DNA of 8,155 nt, from NCBI GenBank assembly GCA_905372595.1, contig CAJPPS010000061.1, positions 1-8,155 of the forward strand, in the 5' to 3' direction. Below, one piece after another: positions 5,754 through 8,155 of this stretch. This stretch comes from an uncultured Capnocytophaga sp. Its GTDB lineage: Bacteria > Bacteroidota > Bacteroidia > Flavobacteriales > Flavobacteriaceae. The notes under the pieces were generated by a model. It did not search any database, was not told where the DNA came from, and saw only the letters and a list, made by a program, of their open reading frames with translations. Position numbers and translations under genes: made by a program. Every line of letters starts with the position of its first letter. Positions within the stretch are counted from its first letter, which is position 1.

Positions 5754-7037
5754 ATGAAATTAACTTTTACTCGAATTGTAGTTTCCTCTTTTGCGATGTT
5801 TTCCATATTTTTTGGAGCAGGAAACTTTGTGTTACCACCTTTCTTAGGAAAGGAAGCTGGGGAGCAGTGGCTCTTAGTTTCTCTTGGCTTTTGTCTTTCA
5901 GCGGTGCTAATTCCTATATTGGGAGTTATTGTTCAGGCACGTCTACAAGGTTCTGTTATTGATTTTGGTAAGAAGATACACCCTATAGTGGGACTTCTTC
6001 TGGGAATGCTACTCTATGCAATATGCCTTATTTTTCCAATGCCTAGAACAGCGTCTGTTAGTTATGAAATGATTTCAGCTTCTTATGACGGAACAATTCC
6101 TCTTTGGGGTACTTATCTTTTTTATTTGGTTTATTTTTCATTGGTTGCCTTTCTATGTTATCAGAGGAATAAAATATTGGATGTACTAGGAAAGTATCTT
6201 ACACCGATTATGATTCTCATTATACTATTGGTTATTTTTCAAGCAATTATTTCTGATGATAAGGTTGTTGCCTCTGCTTCTGTGGCACCTATAGGAATAG
6301 GGAAGGGGCTACTAGAAGGATATCAAACCTTTGATGCTATGTCTTCCATTATTATAGGAGGTGTGATTGTAACTTCTTTATTTCTTTCAAATACATATGA
6401 TACACATTTGGTAAAGCGACTAACGATTTATTCTGGTATAGGGAGTGGTATTTTATTATTTGTAGTTTATACAGGCTTTATTTATACAGGGGCTTCACAG
6501 GGAGCAAATTTTCCTGAGGTTACCGAGCGAGTTCGCTTGCTTTCGCTTATTACACATCATATTCTAGGAAATGTAGGTGGTGTATTGCTTAGTATAGCTG
6601 TATGTATTTCTTGCTTTACAACAGCAGTAGGAATTATCACAGGAGGAGCCGATTTCTTTAAAACAATCACCAGAGGAAATGAGAGAACTTATAAGATTAT
6701 TGTTACTATTCTTTGTATCTATAGTGCGATAATGGCTCCTATTGGTGTGGATTCTATCATAGAAATAGCTTATCCTATACTGATATTGTTCTATCCTACG
6801 GTTATTGTTCTTATTTTTCTGCACTTGCTACCTACATCTTTTGCTTCAAGAACTGTATTTAGGTTAGTGGGAATAGTTACATTTATTACCTCAATCCCTA
6901 CTTTTCTTAAGCAAATAAAGGTTGATTTTATAAAGATACCTCTTCCTCTTCACGAGTATGAATTGTCTTGGATATTGCCTGCGTTTTGTGCTTGGTTAGC
7001 TACAATTATTGTTGAAAAATTTGTTGTCAGAAAATAG
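5754..7037 (+). CDS. brnQ: Branched-chain amino acid transport system II carrier protein
   Basis: Inner-membrane cation-coupled (Na+ or H+) symporter for leucine, isoleucine and valine, of the LIVCS family. The 427-aa protein is at family length and hydrophobic throughout, with about 12 membrane segments. Landmarks are FFGAGNFVLPP (19-29) in TM1, FPMPRTASVSYE (94-105), KGLLEGYQTFDAMSS (184-198) and SCFTTAVGIITG (286-297), all in family order. The ATG at 5754 gives the expected MKLTFTRIVVSSFAMFSIFFGAG start. No TAnnTTTG element is seen in the 36 nt before it, so it is probably read from the promoter upstream of the DUF2461 gene or from one inside that gene. bioF begins 6 nt after its stop, which indicates cotranscription. 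No leader peptide or attenuator is visible. Confidence 0.93.
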   Translation: MKLTFTRIVVSSFAMFSIFFGAGNFVLPPFLGKEAGEQWLLVSLGFCLSAVLIPILGVIVQARLQGSVIDFGKKIHPIVGLLLGMLLYAICLIFPMPRTASVSYEMISASYDGTIPLWGTYLFYLVYFSLVAFLCYQRNKILDVLGKYLTPIMILIILLVIFQAIISDDKVVASASVAPIGIGKGLLEGYQTFDAMSSIIIGGVIVTSLFLSNTYDTHLVKRLTIYSGIGSGILLFVVYTGFIYTGASQGANFPEVTERVRLLSLITHHILGNVGGVLLSIAVCISCFTTAVGIITGGADFFKTITRGNERTYKIIVTILCIYSAIMAPIGVDSIIEIAYPILILFYPTVIVLIFLHLLPTSFASRTVFRLVGIVTFITSIPTFLKQIKVDFIKIPLPLHEYELSWILPAFCAWLATIIVEKFVVRK

Positions 7038-7043
7038 AAAAAT

Positions 7044-8155
7044 ATGTATTCTGTTCCTAAATCAATCACAGAGGCTCTTAATAACCGAAAACAATCTCAA
7101 ACTTTTCGTTGTCTTTCCTCAAGGTATTATGAAGTTGATTTCTATTCTAATGATTACTTGGGGTTGGCACGAAATCCTCTTGTGAGAGAAAGAGCACAGG
7201 AATTGCTACAAAAGTATCCATTACAGAATGGAAGTACAGGATCACGTCTTCTCTCAGGAAATTATTCCTTGATAGAAGAGGCAGAATATATATTAGCACA
7301 ATTTCATCATAGTGAAAGAGGGCTTATATTTAACTCAGGTTATGATGCTAATATAGGTATTTTCTCTTCTATTCCACAGAAAGGAGATATAGTACTTTAT
7401 GACCAATATATACATGCTTCTATCAGAGATGGGTTACAGCTGAGTAAGGCACAGAGCTTTAAGTATAAGCATAATTCATTATCAGACTTAGAAGACAAAC
7501 TACAGAGATTCTCTGAGGTTGCCAATACATTGTATATTGCTACAGAAGGAATATTCTCAATGGATGGAGATATTCCTGACTTAGTTGCAATTCTCACTTT
7601 AGCAGAAAAATATAATGCATATATAATTATAGACGAGGCTCATTCTGTAGGGGTATTAGGAGATAGGGGAGAAGGGTTATGCCAATTCTTAGGAGTAGAA
7701 AAGCGAATATTCTTACGATTGATTACTTTTGGTAAAGGAGTAGGTTCTCACGGAGCTATTGCATTAGCTCACGGGGAAGTTATAGATTATTTAGTGAATT
7801 TTGCTCGTTCCTTTATTTACACTACAGCTCCCTCTCCAGAGGTTATAGCTACCTTACTTGCAGCTTATGAATTATTGCCTAGCTTAGTATCTAGAGAAAA
7901 ATTAAGAGAAAATATAGTTTTCTTTCAACGTAAAGTCCAAGAATTTGCTGTGAAAAATACACGAGAAATACATTTTATACCTTCTCAGTCTCCTATACAA
8001 GGGCTTATTATTCCTGATAATGAACGCTTGAAGAAATTGTCAGATAGCTTACAGTCTCAGGGGATAGGTGTAAAACCTATTTTCTCTCCTACAGTGCCTA
8101 AAGGACAAGAAAGATTAAGAATTTGCTTACATTCTTTTAATACTAAGGAAGAAAT
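7044..8155 (+). CDS. bioF: 8-amino-7-oxononanoate synthase (3' partial)
   Basis: PLP-dependent alpha-oxoamine synthase that condenses pimeloyl-ACP (or -CoA) with L-alanine to form 8-amino-7-oxononanoate, the first step of biotin ring assembly, in the cytosol. The frame is open from ATG 7044 to the window end (370 codons), so only a short C-terminal tail is missing. Motifs seen: FYSNDYLGLARNP (33-45), NGSTGSRLLSGN (62-73), His124 in YIHAS, TEGIFSMDGD (167-176), the PLP-binding IIIDEAHSVGVLGDRGEG with Asp197 and His200, the Schiff-base Lys231 in ITFGKGVGSHGA, and SPTVPKGQERLRICLHSFNT (348-367). The last motif favours BioF over glycine C-acetyltransferase (Kbl) or 5-aminolevulinate synthase. It starts 6 nt after brnQ. 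Other bio genes may follow outside the window. Confidence 0.92.
   Translation, partial: MYSVPKSITEALNNRKQSQTFRCLSSRYYEVDFYSNDYLGLARNPLVRERAQELLQKYPLQNGSTGSRLLSGNYSLIEEAEYILAQFHHSERGLIFNSGYDANIGIFSSIPQKGDIVLYDQYIHASIRDGLQLSKAQSFKYKHNSLSDLEDKLQRFSEVANTLYIATEGIFSMDGDIPDLVAILTLAEKYNAYIIIDEAHSVGVLGDRGEGLCQFLGVEKRIFLRLITFGKGVGSHGAIALAHGEVIDYLVNFARSFIYTTAPSPEVIATLLAAYELLPSLVSREKLRENIVFFQRKVQEFAVKNTREIHFIPSQSPIQGLIIPDNERLKKLSDSLQSQGIGVKPIFSPTVPKGQERLRICLHSFNTKEE

Noticed and set aside
6564..7597. Minus-strand open frames at 6564-6824 and 7397-7597
   Set aside because: They are antisense to brnQ and bioF; composition is low-complexity or family-free.
1..8155. Mobile elements, CRISPR arrays, tRNA or rRNA genes, defence or secretion systems
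   Set aside because: I saw no inverted-repeat-flanked elements, direct-repeat arrays or RNA gene signatures; all of the coding space apart from one small membrane gene and one DUF gene is standard metabolism, transport and ribosome assembly.

Overview
The window looks like ordinary core chromosome from a low-GC member of the Bacteroidota, most likely class Flavobacteriia. Three things point there. Two -7 elements have the Bacteroidota form TAnnTTTG (TATCTTTG, on both strands between 4942 and 4999). Start codons generally lack a strong Shine-Dalgarno. The proteins also have a flavobacterial character: an ATP-type PEP carboxykinase, a lone sucC, rbfA followed by a LolE-like permease, and a bioF ending in the ICLHSFNT motif. 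I cannot name the genus from sequence alone.

Layout, left to right. (1) 1-530: 3' end of pckA (ATP-dependent PEP carboxykinase), closed by a 12-bp hairpin terminator at 560-593. (2) 638-1828: sucC (succinyl-CoA synthetase beta subunit). Its first ~8 codons do not match the very conserved family N-terminus and it has no ATG start. An 11-bp terminator follows at 1846-1876. (3) 1892-3324: a KAS III (FabH-type) enzyme and a small four-helix membrane protein, 11 nt apart. (4) 3314-4919, minus strand: rbfA followed by a LolC/LolE-type permease. The permease runs tail to tail into the small membrane gene with an 11-bp overlap. (5) 4920-5039: a divergent promoter region. (6) 5040-8155, plus strand: a DUF2461 protein, brnQ (branched-chain amino acid transporter) and bioF (biotin synthesis), with bioF cut by the window end.

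How the genes relate. pckA and sucC are both central carbon genes around the TCA cycle and PEP, but the terminator between them suggests separate transcripts. The rbfA-permease pair and the brnQ-bioF pair (6 nt apart) look cotranscribed. No RNA genes, mobile elements, CRISPR arrays or defence genes are visible, and I do not see a new multi-gene system. The point most worth checking is the aberrant 5' end of sucC. After it come the terminator only 15 nt upstream of the KAS III start and a terminator-like hairpin inside the small membrane gene.
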